From the NCBI RefSeq assembly GCF_036188265.1, contig NZ_CP108093.1, positions 2,046,001 to 2,110,000 of the forward strand: a DNA stretch of 64,000 bases, read 5' to 3'. Positions 1 to 8,840 of the stretch are shown here, piece by piece. The position numbers and the translations under genes were made by a program. Below the pieces are notes generated by a model. That model worked only from the letters and a program-made list of their open reading frames with translations, searched no databases and had not been told where the DNA came from. Source of the DNA: Streptomyces sp. NBC_00247. GTDB lineage: Bacteria; Actinomycetota; Actinomycetes; Streptomycetales; Streptomycetaceae. Positions within the stretch are counted from its first letter, which is position 1; every line of letters starts with the position of its first letter.

Positions 1-456
<456 letters not shown>

Positions 457-653
457 GCGGACCGGTTCCGTTCACCCGCGCGTGCCAGGGATCGAACCCG
501 TAGCGATCACTTTCAGCCATCGATGAACCACATCCGTTCCCTCTCCGTGCCGTTGACGGAAACAGTCCCGTCGCCGGGAAGTCATACGGCCGGTGCACCC
601 GGCCGGGGCACCGGCCGGACCCACCGGCGGTCAGCGAGGAACGGAGTCAGACC

Positions 654-911
654 ATGTCAGAAGTGCCCTTGCCCACCCCACCCCCGACGGTGACGCCGGT
701 CCGGGTGGTCATCGCGATATGCCTCGCCGCTCCGTTCGTGGCGCTGCTCTGGGTCGGCTCGTACGCCAAGGCCGACCCGGCGTTCATCGGTATCCCGTTC
801 TTCTACTGGTACCAGATGCTCTGGGTGATCATCTCGACCGGGCTGACGATGCTCGCGTACACGCTCTGGAAGCGCGACCAGCGCTCCCGCAAGGGGGGTG
901 TCTCCGCATGA
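654..911 (+). CDS. DUF3311 small membrane protein, symporter partner
   Basis: Protein of 85 residues with two hydrophobic helices, about residues 16-40 and 48-70, separated by a short FIGIPFFYWYQ-type loop, and a basic tail. This is the pattern of DUF3311 proteins, which are regularly encoded just upstream of sodium:solute symporters. A purine-rich Shine-Dalgarno (GAGGAACGGAG) lies upstream of the ATG. Its stop overlaps the start of the symporter gene (ATGA), so the two are translationally coupled. It is probably an accessory subunit of the transporter in the cytoplasmic membrane; its function is unproven in the family. Confidence 0.85.
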   Translation: MSEVPLPTPPPTVTPVRVVIAICLAAPFVALLWVGSYAKADPAFIGIPFFYWYQMLWVIISTGLTMLAYTLWKRDQRSRKGGVSA

Positions 912-2542
912 AGGACGGTGTGAACGGCGTCGCGCTCGGCGTCTTCGTCTTCTTCTTCCTGGCGGTCACCGTCGTCGGGTTCATGGCCGCCCGCTGGCGG
1001 CGCGCGGACAACGCCCAGAGCCTGGACGAATGGGGCCTGGGCGGGCGGTCGTTCGGGACCTGGGTGACCTGGTTCCTGCTGGGCGGCGACCTGTACACCG
1101 CGTACACCTTCGTCGCCGTCCCGGCGGCGATCTACGGGGCGGGGGCCGCGGGCTTCTTCGCGGTTCCGTACACGATCCTGGTGTACCCGCTGATCTTCAC
1201 CTTCCTGCCGCGGCTCTGGTCCGTGTCGCACAAGCACGGGTACGTCACCACCTCCGACTTCGTCCGGGGCCGCTTCGGCTCCCGGGGACTGTCGCTCGCG
1301 GTCGCGCTCACCGGCATCCTCGCCACGATGCCGTACATCGCCCTGCAACTCGTCGGCATCCAGGCGGTGCTGGACGTGATGGGCGTCGGCGGCGGCGAGA
1401 ACACCAACTGGTTCCTCAAGGACCTGCCGCTGCTGATCGCCTTCGCGGTGCTCGCGGCGTACACCTACTCCTCGGGCCTGCGCGCGCCCGCGCTGATCGC
1501 GTTCGTCAAGGACGGGCTGATCTACCTGGTCATCGCGGTGGCGATCATCTACATCCCGATCAAGCTGGGCGGCTTCGACGAGGTCTTCGCCGGGGCGAAC
1601 GCGAAGTTCTCCGCCGCCAACGAGGCGGCCGGCAAGACGGTCGCCGGTATCGTGCCCGGAGTGTCCGGCCAGTGGGGTTACGCCACCCTGGCGCTGGGCT
1701 CGGCTCTGGCGCTGTTCATGTACCCGCACTCGATCACGGCGACGCTCTCCAGCCGCAGCCGTGAGGTGATCCGCCGCAACACCACGATCCTGCCGCTGTA
1801 CTCGCTGATGCTCGGCCTGCTGGCCCTGCTCGGCTTCATGGCCATCGCGGCCGGGGTCAAGGTGGCCAACGGACAGCTGGCCATCCCGCAGCTCTTCGAG
1901 AACATGTTCCCCGACTGGTTCGCCGGGGTCGCCTTCGCCGCGATCGGGATCGGCGCGCTGGTACCGGCGGCCATCATGTCCATCGCCGCCGCGAACCTCT
2001 TCACCCGGAACATCTACAAGGAGTTCCTGAAGCCGGACGCGACGCCCGCCCAGGAGACGAAGGTCTCCAAGCTGGTCTCGCTCCTGGTGAAGGTCGGCGC
2101 CCTGGTCTTCGTCCTCACCATGGACAAGACCGTGGCCATCAACTTCCAGCTGCTGGGCGGGATCTGGATCCTCCAGACGATGCCGGCGCTGGTCGGCGGG
2201 CTGTTCACCCGGTGGTTCCACCGCTGGGCGCTCATCGCGGGCTGGGCGGCGGGCATGCTGTACGGCACCCTCGCCGCGTACGGCGTGGCCTCCCCGACCC
2301 AGAAGCACTTCGGCGGCTCGTCCAAGGAGATCCCGGGCATCGGCGAGATCGGCTACATCGGCCTCACCGCGTTCGTGCTGAACGTCGTGGTGGTGATCGT
2401 GGTGACCCTCGTACTCAACGCGCTCAAGGCGCCGGCGGGCATCGACGAGACCTCGCCGGAGGACTACACGGCGGACGTCGGCGACCCCGGCGTGCAGGAG
2501 AAGCTGGCGCCGGCCACCGTGGGTGCGCCGGGCGGCCACTGA
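908..2542 (+). CDS. Sodium:solute symporter (SSS family, monocarboxylate type)
   Basis: Protein of 544 residues from the ATG that overlaps the preceding stop codon; an upstream in-frame GTG at 593 is rejected because it would overlap the whole DUF3311 gene. About 13 hydrophobic segments are seen, starting with GVFVFFFLAVTVVGFMAARW, followed by the SLDEWGLGGRSFG element typical of SSS transporters. The family moves solutes such as acetate, pyruvate, proline or sugars with sodium. Members with a DUF3311 partner resemble the MctP monocarboxylate group, but the substrate cannot be read from sequence. The tail is acidic and cytoplasmic. Confidence 0.9.
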   Translation: MKDGVNGVALGVFVFFFLAVTVVGFMAARWRRADNAQSLDEWGLGGRSFGTWVTWFLLGGDLYTAYTFVAVPAAIYGAGAAGFFAVPYTILVYPLIFTFLPRLWSVSHKHGYVTTSDFVRGRFGSRGLSLAVALTGILATMPYIALQLVGIQAVLDVMGVGGGENTNWFLKDLPLLIAFAVLAAYTYSSGLRAPALIAFVKDGLIYLVIAVAIIYIPIKLGGFDEVFAGANAKFSAANEAAGKTVAGIVPGVSGQWGYATLALGSALALFMYPHSITATLSSRSREVIRRNTTILPLYSLMLGLLALLGFMAIAAGVKVANGQLAIPQLFENMFPDWFAGVAFAAIGIGALVPAAIMSIAAANLFTRNIYKEFLKPDATPAQETKVSKLVSLLVKVGALVFVLTMDKTVAINFQLLGGIWILQTMPALVGGLFTRWFHRWALIAGWAAGMLYGTLAAYGVASPTQKHFGGSSKEIPGIGEIGYIGLTAFVLNVVVVIVVTLVLNALKAPAGIDETSPEDYTADVGDPGVQEKLAPATVGAPGGH

Positions 2543-2684
2543 CGCGCTCCGGCGGGCCGGGCCGGAACGCCGGGGCGAAACCGACCACCGGGCCGTCGCG
2601 TCCTCCCTCACCGGGAGGGGCGGCGGCCCGGCGGCGTTCCCGCCCCGCGGCCGGACCGCCAGACCCGTACGGAAGGATGTGCTC

Positions 2685-3326
2685 ATGACATCTCGCGCGC
2701 GACTGCACGGCTTGTGGCCCGCCCTGCTGGTCCTCACCCTCGTCGGCTGCGGCACCGAGCACGCCGTGGCGGGGGCCGAAGCCCCGGAGGGCGTAGCGGA
2801 CCACGCCGAGCTGGAGGCGCGGGCGACGGCGCTCCAGACCCGGACCGACCGCGTGTACGTCACCGAGGTGCCCGGCTACACCCTGGCCACGCAGTCGGTG
2901 GGCGTGCTGGGCGACGACGGCTTCGGCAGCTCCTACACGGACAAGCACGGACACGTGATCCAGCTCGGCGTGGAGCGCGCCGACTACTCCCCCGCCGACT
3001 GCGGCAAGAAGCCGGTGAGCGACGGCTCGGCCGGATACACCGTCTGCGAGCGCGAGGGCGAGCGCTGGTACAGCGAGACCGCCCTCGGCCGCGCCTACGC
3101 CCGCACCAAGGGGGATCTCGTGGTGACGGTGAGCGCCGAACTCGCCGCCGCGGACCGGGACACCCTGCGTGCGGCGGCCGACGCGGCCCACCTGGCGGAC
3201 GACGCGGAGCTCGACACCGTCCTCCCGCCACTCGGCCAGGCCCCCGGGTCGCAGCCGATCGAGCGCGGCGACCTCCCGCCGGAGGGCGACGGCGCCCCGG
3301 ACAACCACGTGGGCGCGAGCGGCTGA
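2685..3326 (+). CDS. Putative secreted lipoprotein
   Basis: Protein of 213 residues. The N-terminus has a basic start, a hydrophobic core (WPALLVLTL) and a lipobox LVGC at residues 19-22, so it should be lipidated on Cys22 and anchored outside the membrane. The mature part contains two further cysteines (DCGKK and YTVCERE) that could form a disulfide, and many acidic residues. No enzyme motif is recognised. It stands between the symporter and an acetyltransferase gene on the same strand; a functional link is not evident. The ATG at 2685 is chosen because it starts the signal sequence. Confidence 0.82.
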   Translation: MTSRARLHGLWPALLVLTLVGCGTEHAVAGAEAPEGVADHAELEARATALQTRTDRVYVTEVPGYTLATQSVGVLGDDGFGSSYTDKHGHVIQLGVERADYSPADCGKKPVSDGSAGYTVCEREGERWYSETALGRAYARTKGDLVVTVSAELAAADRDTLRAAADAAHLADDAELDTVLPPLGQAPGSQPIERGDLPPEGDGAPDNHVGASG

Positions 3327-3373
3327 GCCCCGCCCCGCACCGGCCTGTCCCCCGGGCCCGTGGACCACGCAGA

Positions 3374-3895
3374 ATGGCGGTCATGGACCTGACGATCAGA
3401 AGGGCCGAACCCGAGGAGTACGCGCTCCTCGGCGAGATCACGGCCCAGGCGTACCTCGGTGACGGCCTGTTGGGCGGAGGCGAGGACGACCCCTATCTGG
3501 ACCGGCTGCGGGACGTGTCCGGCCGGGCCGCCGTGGCGGAGGTGCTGGTGGCGGTCGACGCCGACGGCACGGTGCTCGGCGGGGTGACGTACGCGCCGCC
3601 CGGCAGCCCCATGTGCGACGTCGCACCGCCGGACGAGGCGGAGTTCCGCATGCTGGCCGTGGGCAGAGCCGGGCGCGGTCGGGGAGCCGGAGAGGCGCTC
3701 GTACGGGCGTGCGCGGCACGTGCCCGGGCCACCGCCGGGGTCACCGGTCTCGCTCTCTCCACCCAGCCCGCGATGGCCGGGGCGCACCGGGTCTACCACC
3801 GCCTCGGCTTCGCCCGCACCCCGGAGCGCGACTGGTCTCCCGTGCCGGGCCTGACCCTGCTCACCTACCGGCTGGACCTGGCCGGCAGGGGCTGA
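3374..3895 (+). CDS. GNAT-family N-acetyltransferase
   Basis: Protein of about 173 residues (170 if the ATG at 3383 is used). It has the GNAT fold order: N-terminal IRRAEPEEYALLGEI, a central strand before FRMLAVGRAGRGRGAG that holds the acetyl-CoA pyrophosphate-binding loop (RGRGAG), and a C-terminal YHRLGFARTPERDW segment. It should transfer an acetyl group from acetyl-CoA to an amine; the substrate is unknown. It is a single gene before the ribonucleotide reductase control region. Confidence 0.88.
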   Translation: MAVMDLTIRRAEPEEYALLGEITAQAYLGDGLLGGGEDDPYLDRLRDVSGRAAVAEVLVAVDADGTVLGGVTYAPPGSPMCDVAPPDEAEFRMLAVGRAGRGRGAGEALVRACAARARATAGVTGLALSTQPAMAGAHRVYHRLGFARTPERDWSPVPGLTLLTYRLDLAGRG

Positions 3896-3964
3896 GAGCC
3901 CGCCGCCAGAGGCCCCGGACGGCCCGTCGCGCCCGTCCCCGTACGGGAACACCGCCCCTCACCG

Positions 3965-3980
3965 CCACTACATGTGGGGT
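3965..3980 (+). promoter_or_regulatory. Candidate NrdR box 1
   Basis: The 16-bp site contains CTACATGTGG around a perfect ACATGT core and resembles the NrdR box consensus (acaCwAtATaTwGtgt). A second site is centred 31 bp downstream, three helical turns away. Paired NrdR boxes with this spacing are known upstream of bacterial nrd operons, where NrdR represses ribonucleotide reductase genes. The assignment rests on sequence and context. Confidence 0.7.
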
Positions 3981-3995
3981 GTCGGTGCTCCCCGG

Positions 3996-4011
3996 CCACC
4001 ACATGTATGCT
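3996..4011 (+). promoter_or_regulatory. Candidate NrdR box 2, overlapping a possible -10
   Basis: The site contains CCACATGTATG with the same ACATGT core as box 1. It overlaps a possible -10 hexamer (TATGCT at 4006-4011), so a repressor bound here would block the promoter. The transcript would then start near 4017, just ahead of the cobalamin riboswitch. No good -35 is visible. Confidence 0.65.
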
Positions 4012-4017
4012 CGTCTC

Positions 4018-4115
4018 GCTGTCGTCGCAGGGGAATCCGGTGCGAATCCGGAACTGTCCCGCAACGGTGTGAACCGCGCGTTTCGCGCACCTTCGAGTCC
4101 GGCTACCTGCCGACA
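4018..4115 (+). promoter_or_regulatory. Cobalamin (adenosylcobalamin) riboswitch
   Basis: The leader carries the hallmarks of a B12 riboswitch: GGGAATCCGGTGCGAATCC from 4031, the CCCGC segment near 4058, and a full B12 box (GAGTCCGGCTACCTGCCG) at 4095-4112. It lies upstream of nrdA. In Streptomyces coelicolor the class Ia nrdABS operon is known to be switched off by coenzyme B12 through such a riboswitch, so that the B12-dependent class II enzyme is used when cobalamin is present. The same logic is expected here. Confidence 0.95.
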
Positions 4116-4117
4116 GC

Positions 4118-4155
4118 GCGTCCGGCTCACCCGAACCGGACGCCCGTACGTCCGG
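4118..4155 (+). promoter_or_regulatory. Putative riboswitch expression platform with alternative hairpins
   Basis: Immediately after the B12 box, GCGTCCGG at 4118-4125 can pair with CCGGACGC at 4136-4143. The overlapping CCGGACG at 4136-4142 can instead pair with CGTCCGG at 4149-4155. The two hairpins exclude each other. No U-tract follows, so how they control nrdA (start at 4271) is not clear. Confidence 0.45.
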
Positions 4156-4270
4156 GCCTCGCGGTTGGGCCGGTGGACGCCGTGTGCGGTGCCGCCCGTC
4201 TCCAGGTGGCGCGCCCCGCGGCCCTCCCCATCCCCCGCCGGTCCAGAGCCGAGCGAGGGAGAGCACCACC

Positions 4271-6682
4271 GTGACCATCGCGCCCGCCGATCCGGCGTCC
4301 GTGCCCGCAGCCACCGCAGCGACCGAACCCGCCGACGGCCCCGGGGCCGCACTGCTGCGCACCCTGACCGCCCTCACCGCGGACCTGCCGGACACCGACC
4401 CGGGCAGGGTCGCCGCCGCCGCGCTGCGGGGCCGCAGCGCGCACGCCGACGAGGCGGAGCTGCTGACCCTGGCCACCGAATCGGCCGCCGGTCTGATCGC
4501 GGAGGACCCCGCCTACTCGCGGCTCGCCGCCCGGCTGCTGACCCGGACCATCGCCGCCGAGGCGGCCGGTGAGGGCGCGGTGTCCTTCTCCGCCTCGGTC
4601 GCCGTCGGCCACCGCGAGGGCCTGATCGCGGACCGTACGGCGGCGTTCGTGGAACTGCACGCCGAGCGGCTGGACGCCCTGGTCGAGGAGGCCCTCGCGG
4701 GCGGCGCCGACGACCGCTTCGGTTACTTCGGCCTGCGCACCCTCTACAGCCGCTACCTGCTGCGCCACCCGATCACCCGCCAGGTCGTGGAGATCCCGCA
4801 GCACTTCATGCTGCGGGTCGCCGCCGGGCTGGCCGAGAACGACTCCGCCGGCGCGGTGGACGAGGTCGAGGCGCTCTACGGACTGATGAGCCGGCTCGAC
4901 TACCTGCCCTCCTCCCCCACGCTCTTCAACTCGGGCACCCGCCACCCGCAGATGTCCTCCTGCTATCTGCTGGACTCCCCGCTGGACGAACTGGACTCGA
5001 TCTACGGCCGCTACCACGAGGTGGCGCGGCTCTCGAAGCACGCGGGCGGCATCGGTCTGTCGTTCTCCCGCATCCGCTCGCGCGGCTCCCTGATCCGGGG
5101 CACCAACGGGCTCTCCAACGGCATCGTGCCGTTCATGAAGACGCTGGACGCCTCCGTCGCGGCCGTCAACCAGGGCGGCCGGCGCAAGGGCGCGGCCGCG
5201 GTCTACCTGGAGACCTGGCACGCCGACATCGAGGAGTTCCTGGAGCTCCGCGACAACACCGGTGAGGACCAGCGGCGTACGCACAACCTGAACCTGGCGC
5301 ACTGGATCCCCGACGAGTTCATGCGCCGGGTCGAGACCGACTCCGCCTGGTCGCTGTTCTCGCCCGCCGACGTGCCCGAGCTGGTGGACCTGTGGGGCGA
5401 CGCCTTCGACACCGCCTACCGGGCCGCCGAGGCGAAGGGCCTGGCCCGCCGCACGATCCCCGCCCGTGAGCTGTACGGCCGGATGATGCGCACCCTGGCG
5501 CAGACCGGCCAGGGCTGGATGACGTTCAAGGACGCGTCCAACCGCACCGCGAACCAGACCGCCGAGCCGGGCCGGGTCGTGCACTCCTCGAACCTCTGCA
5601 CGGAGATCCTGGAGGTCACCGACGACGGCGAGACCGCCGTCTGCAACCTCGGCTCGGTCAACCTGGGCGCCTTCGTGGCGGACGGGGCGATCGACTGGGA
5701 GCGGCTGGACGCCACCGTGCGCACGGCCGTGACCTTCCTGGACCGGGTCGTCGACATCAACTTCTACCCGACCGGGCAGTCCGGCCGGTCCAACGCCCGC
5801 TGGCGGCCGGTGGGTCTGGGCGCGATGGGCCTCCAGGACGTCTTCTTCCAGCTGCGGCTGCCGTTCGACTCCCCTGAGGCCCGCGAGCTCTCCACCCGTA
5901 TCTCGGAGCGGATCATGCTCGCCGCGTACGAGGCCTCCTGCGACCTCGCGGAGAAGTCCGGCCCGCTGCCCGCGTGGAGCGAGACCCGCGCCGCGCGCGG
6001 GGTGCTGCACCCGGACCACTACGACACGGCGCCGGCCTGGCCGGAGCGGTGGGAGGCGCTGCGCGCCCGGATCGCGAAGACCGGAATGCGCAACTCGCTG
6101 CTGCTCGCCATCGCGCCGACCGCGACCATCGCCTCGATCGCCGGGGTGTACGAGTGCATCGAGCCGCAGGTCTCCAACCTCTTCAAGCGCGAGACGCTCA
6201 GCGGTGAGTTCCTCCAGGTCAACGCGTACCTCGTGGACGAGCTGAAGCGGCTCGGCGTGTGGGACGCGCGGACCCGTGAGGCGCTGCGCGACGCGAGCGG
6301 CTCGGTACAGGGCTTCGGCTGGATTCCGGCGGAGGTGCGCGCGCTGTACCGCACCGCGTGGGAGATCCCGCAGCGCGGCCTGATCGACATGGCCGCCGCC
6401 CGTACGCCGTACCTCGACCAGAGCCAGTCGCTGAACCTGTTCCTGGAGACGCCGACCATCGGGAAGCTCTCCTCGATGTACGCGTACGCCTGGAAGCAGG
6501 GGCTGAAGACGACGTACTACCTGCGTTCGCGTCCGGCGACCCGGATCGCCCGTGCCGCCTCCGGCACCGCGAAGGCCGCCGCCCCCGCCCCCGCCACCGT
6601 CCCCGTGCAGCAGGCCTACTCCGACGCGGAGGCCCTCGCCTGCTCCCTCGAAAACCCCGAGTCCTGCGAGGCCTGCCAGTAA
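4271..6682 (+). CDS. nrdA: Class Ia ribonucleoside-diphosphate reductase, alpha subunit
   Basis: Protein of 803 residues that, with NrdB, reduces ribonucleoside diphosphates to deoxyribonucleotides. The GTG start is chosen because GAGGGAGAG lies 6-15 bases upstream and the 5' region is the riboswitch leader. Visible signatures are SSCYLLDS, the NLCTEI and AVCNLGSVNLGAF segments holding catalytic cysteines, the AVNQGGRRKGAAAVYLETWH block, and the C-terminal redox pair in SCEACQ. The N-terminus is Ala/Pro-rich and lacks the usual first half of an ATP-cone (no KRDG-like start), although the following helices are alignable. NrdB follows with a one-base overlap. Regulation by B12 and NrdR is predicted from the leader. 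Confidence 0.95.
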   Translation: MTIAPADPASVPAATAATEPADGPGAALLRTLTALTADLPDTDPGRVAAAALRGRSAHADEAELLTLATESAAGLIAEDPAYSRLAARLLTRTIAAEAAGEGAVSFSASVAVGHREGLIADRTAAFVELHAERLDALVEEALAGGADDRFGYFGLRTLYSRYLLRHPITRQVVEIPQHFMLRVAAGLAENDSAGAVDEVEALYGLMSRLDYLPSSPTLFNSGTRHPQMSSCYLLDSPLDELDSIYGRYHEVARLSKHAGGIGLSFSRIRSRGSLIRGTNGLSNGIVPFMKTLDASVAAVNQGGRRKGAAAVYLETWHADIEEFLELRDNTGEDQRRTHNLNLAHWIPDEFMRRVETDSAWSLFSPADVPELVDLWGDAFDTAYRAAEAKGLARRTIPARELYGRMMRTLAQTGQGWMTFKDASNRTANQTAEPGRVVHSSNLCTEILEVTDDGETAVCNLGSVNLGAFVADGAIDWERLDATVRTAVTFLDRVVDINFYPTGQSGRSNARWRPVGLGAMGLQDVFFQLRLPFDSPEARELSTRISERIMLAAYEASCDLAEKSGPLPAWSETRAARGVLHPDHYDTAPAWPERWEALRARIAKTGMRNSLLLAIAPTATIASIAGVYECIEPQVSNLFKRETLSGEFLQVNAYLVDELKRLGVWDARTREALRDASGSVQGFGWIPAEVRALYRTAWEIPQRGLIDMAAARTPYLDQSQSLNLFLETPTIGKLSSMYAYAWKQGLKTTYYLRSRPATRIARAASGTAKAAAPAPATVPVQQAYSDAEALACSLENPESCEACQ

Positions 6683-7698
6683 TGACCACCGACATGAACA
6701 AGAACCTGCTCGACCCGGGCTTCGAGCTGACCCTGCGCCCCATGCGCTATCCGGACTTCTACGAGCGCTACCGGGACGCGATCAAGAACACCTGGACCGT
6801 GGAGGAGGTCGATCTCCACTCCGACGTGGCCGACCTCGCCAAACTGTCCCCGGGCGAGCAGCACATGATCGGCCGGCTGGTGGCGTTCTTCGCCACGGGC
6901 GACTCGATCGTCTCCAACAACCTCGTGCTGACGCTGTACAAGCACATCAACTCCCCCGAGGCACGGCTGTACTTGTCGCGGCAGCTGTTCGAGGAGGCCG
7001 TGCACGTCCAGTTCTATCTGACGCTGCTCGACACCTACCTGCCCGACCCGGACGACCGTGCCGCCGCGTTCGACGCGGTGGAGGAGATCCCGTCGATCCG
7101 CGAGAAGGCGCAGTTCTGCTTCCGCTGGATGGACTCGGTCGAGAAGATCGACCGGCTGGAGACCAAGGCCGACCGGCGCCGGTTCCTGCTGAACCTGATC
7201 TGCTTCGCGGCCTGCATCGAGGGTCTGTTCTTCTACGGCGCGTTCGCGTACGTCTACTGGTTCCGCTCGCGCGGCCTGCTGCACGGCCTCGCCACCGGCA
7301 CCAACTGGGTGTTCCGCGACGAGACGATGCACATGAACTTCGCCTTCGAGGTCGTGGACACCGTCCGCAAGGAGGAGCCGGACCTCTTCGACGACGAACT
7401 CCAGCAGCAGGTCACCGACATGCTGAAGGAGGCCGTGGAGGCGGAGCTCCAGTTCGGCCGCGACCTGTGCGGCGAGGGCCTGCCGGGCATGAACACCGAG
7501 TCGATGCGCCAGTACCTGGAGTGCGTCGCGGACCAGCGCCTGGTCCGGCTGGGCTTCCCGGCGCTGTACGGCTCCGAGAACCCGTTCTCGTTCATGGAGC
7601 TCCAGGGCGTGCAGGAGCTGACGAACTTCTTCGAGCGGCGCCCGTCCGCCTACCAGGTCGCGGTGGAGGGCACGGTCGGCTTCGACGACGACTTCTGA
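6682..7698 (+). CDS. nrdB: Class Ia ribonucleoside-diphosphate reductase, beta subunit
   Basis: Protein of 338 residues, the radical-generating small subunit. The iron ligands and radical site are visible: Asp74 (ATGDSIVSN), Glu105 and His108 with Tyr112 in EEAVHVQFY. The presence of Tyr at the radical position points to a tyrosyl-radical class Ia/Ib enzyme rather than a tyrosine-less class Ic enzyme. The second ligand set is in the FFYGAF and DETMHMNFAF regions. The ATG overlaps the nrdA stop (TAATG), so the subunits are co-translated. A strong hairpin follows the gene, so the operon seems to end here as nrdAB. Confidence 0.95.
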   Translation: MTTDMNKNLLDPGFELTLRPMRYPDFYERYRDAIKNTWTVEEVDLHSDVADLAKLSPGEQHMIGRLVAFFATGDSIVSNNLVLTLYKHINSPEARLYLSRQLFEEAVHVQFYLTLLDTYLPDPDDRAAAFDAVEEIPSIREKAQFCFRWMDSVEKIDRLETKADRRRFLLNLICFAACIEGLFFYGAFAYVYWFRSRGLLHGLATGTNWVFRDETMHMNFAFEVVDTVRKEEPDLFDDELQQQVTDMLKEAVEAELQFGRDLCGEGLPGMNTESMRQYLECVADQRLVRLGFPALYGSENPFSFMELQGVQELTNFFERRPSAYQVAVEGTVGFDDDF

Positions 7699-7716
7699 TC
7701 CTCCCGGTCCGCTCGC

Positions 7717-7756
7717 ACGGCGGCGGGCACTCCCACGAGGGGGTGCCCGCCGCCGT
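7717..7756. terminator. Perfect 14-bp hairpin between nrdB and a convergent gene
   Basis: ACGGCGGCGGGCAC at 7717-7730 pairs perfectly with 7743-7756 around a 12-nt loop. It lies between the plus-strand nrdB and the minus-strand gene ending at 7761. It is the likely transcription end for both. Confidence 0.8.
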
Positions 7757-7760
7757 TGCG

Positions 7761-8435
7761 TCAGGCCCCGGTCGAGGCGCGCACCTCGGCGAAACGGGCC
7801 CGGGCCGGCTCCGCTCCCGGCGGTGCCCAGAGCGCGGTGACCTCGCCGTGCAGCGGCCCCGCGTCGCCCTTGGCCTCCTCGGCGTCACCCCTCAGCGCGC
7901 GGACCACCCGCAGGGTCCAGCTTCCGCCCCCCGCAGGGTCCGTCAGCAGGACGTCGGTGCCGTACATCCCGCTCCGCACGGTCTCGACGACCGCGCTCCC
8001 GGGGATGTCGTCCCCCATGAACCGGCTGTGCACGGTCGGGTCGACGGTGTCCGACTCGCTCTGCGCCTGCGGTACGGCCCGGCCGTGCAGCAGGGCCAGG
8101 AGCCGGTCGGTCAGTACGGCGTCCCGGGTGCCGTCGTACACCCAGCGTGTGCCGAGCACCCCGTGCTCGGTGGTGCCGATCAGGGCTGCCTCGGCGCCGT
8201 CGAGCGGGGCGCCCCGGTAGGTGACGGGCACGTGGTACGGGACCGGGCGGCCCGCCGAGGCGTCGGTGACCACCATGAACTCGATGCCCACCTCGCCCTC
8301 CGGGTCGTCGAGCCGGAAGCCGCCCGCCTTCGCCAGTTCGGGCTCCTCGCCCGCGTACCAGGGCTGGGCGGGCAGCCAGGCGGCGACCAGGTCGAGCTTG
8401 CCGGGGTTCATGGTGGTGCGGTGGATGACTGCCAT
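7761..8435 (-). CDS. Maltokinase N-terminal-cap-like domain protein
   Basis: Protein of 224 residues starting MAVIHRTTMNPGKLDLVAAW. This beginning and the WYAGEEPEL and LGTRWVYDG segments resemble the N-terminal cap domain of actinobacterial maltokinases, found as a stand-alone protein in many Streptomyces (sometimes annotated as a glucan-branching-related protein). No kinase domain is present, so it is not itself a maltokinase. Its role is unknown. It is encoded on the minus strand between nrdB and the AraC-type gene, separating them. Confidence 0.65.
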   Translation of the reverse strand: MAVIHRTTMNPGKLDLVAAWLPAQPWYAGEEPELAKAGGFRLDDPEGEVGIEFMVVTDASAGRPVPYHVPVTYRGAPLDGAEAALIGTTEHGVLGTRWVYDGTRDAVLTDRLLALLHGRAVPQAQSESDTVDPTVHSRFMGDDIPGSAVVETVRSGMYGTDVLLTDPAGGGSWTLRVVRALRGDAEEAKGDAGPLHGEVTALWAPPGAEPARARFAEVRASTGA

Positions 8436-8534
8436 GTCTCACTTCGTCCGTCGGGTGAACAGGTCGTCCCATGATCGCGTGCCGGCCGGGCGCGCACGCG
8501 GTCCCGACGCGGGACTCCCGCGCGGCGCCCTCCG

Positions 8535-8759
8535 TCAGATACGGGCCCAGGACCGGAGGCGCGGGAGGCTTGCGGCGTGCCGGGCCGGGGCGGCCGCCGG
8601 CGGGTCGGCGGAGGGGGCGGGCGGGTCGGCGCGGCGGGCGTCCCGAGCCGCGCGCAGCTCACGGGAGATGCGGCGCTCCCGGGCGGACCCGACGAGCGCC
8701 GGGAGCAGGACGAGGGCGGCGAGGACGGTGACACCGAGGAGGCTCAGGAGTGTGTTCAT
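8535..8759 (-). CDS. Small single-pass membrane protein, unknown function
   Basis: Protein of 74 residues with one N-terminal hydrophobic helix (LLSLLGVTVLAALVLLPALV), a basic stretch rich in Arg (ARERRISRELRAARDARR) and a Pro/Ala-rich tail. The topology is probably one membrane helix with a cytoplasmic basic tail. No family is recognised. It is divergent from the AraC-type regulator, with about 80 bp between the start codons. Confidence 0.55.
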   Translation of the reverse strand: MNTLLSLLGVTVLAALVLLPALVGSARERRISRELRAARDARRADPPAPSADPPAAAPARHAASLPRLRSWARI

Positions 8760-8791
8760 GGCTCCACTCTGGCGGTCGGGAACACATCCGA

Positions 8792-8836
8792 GCAGTGGCA
8801 GGACTGTCATCGACCATCGAATTGCTGCCACACTGC
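8792..8836. promoter_or_regulatory. Imperfect inverted repeat in divergent promoter region
   Basis: GCAGTGGCAG at 8792-8801 and CTGCCACACTGC at 8825-8836 form an imperfect inverted repeat directly before the AraC-type gene. It could be an autoregulatory operator. Only the symmetry and position support this. Confidence 0.3.
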
Positions 8837-8840
8837 CACC

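Noticed and set aside
803..2863. Minus-strand open frame of about 690 codons opposite the symporter
   Set aside because: Antisense shadow with low-complexity His/Arg/Glu composition. The symporter and lipoprotein on the plus strand are well supported.
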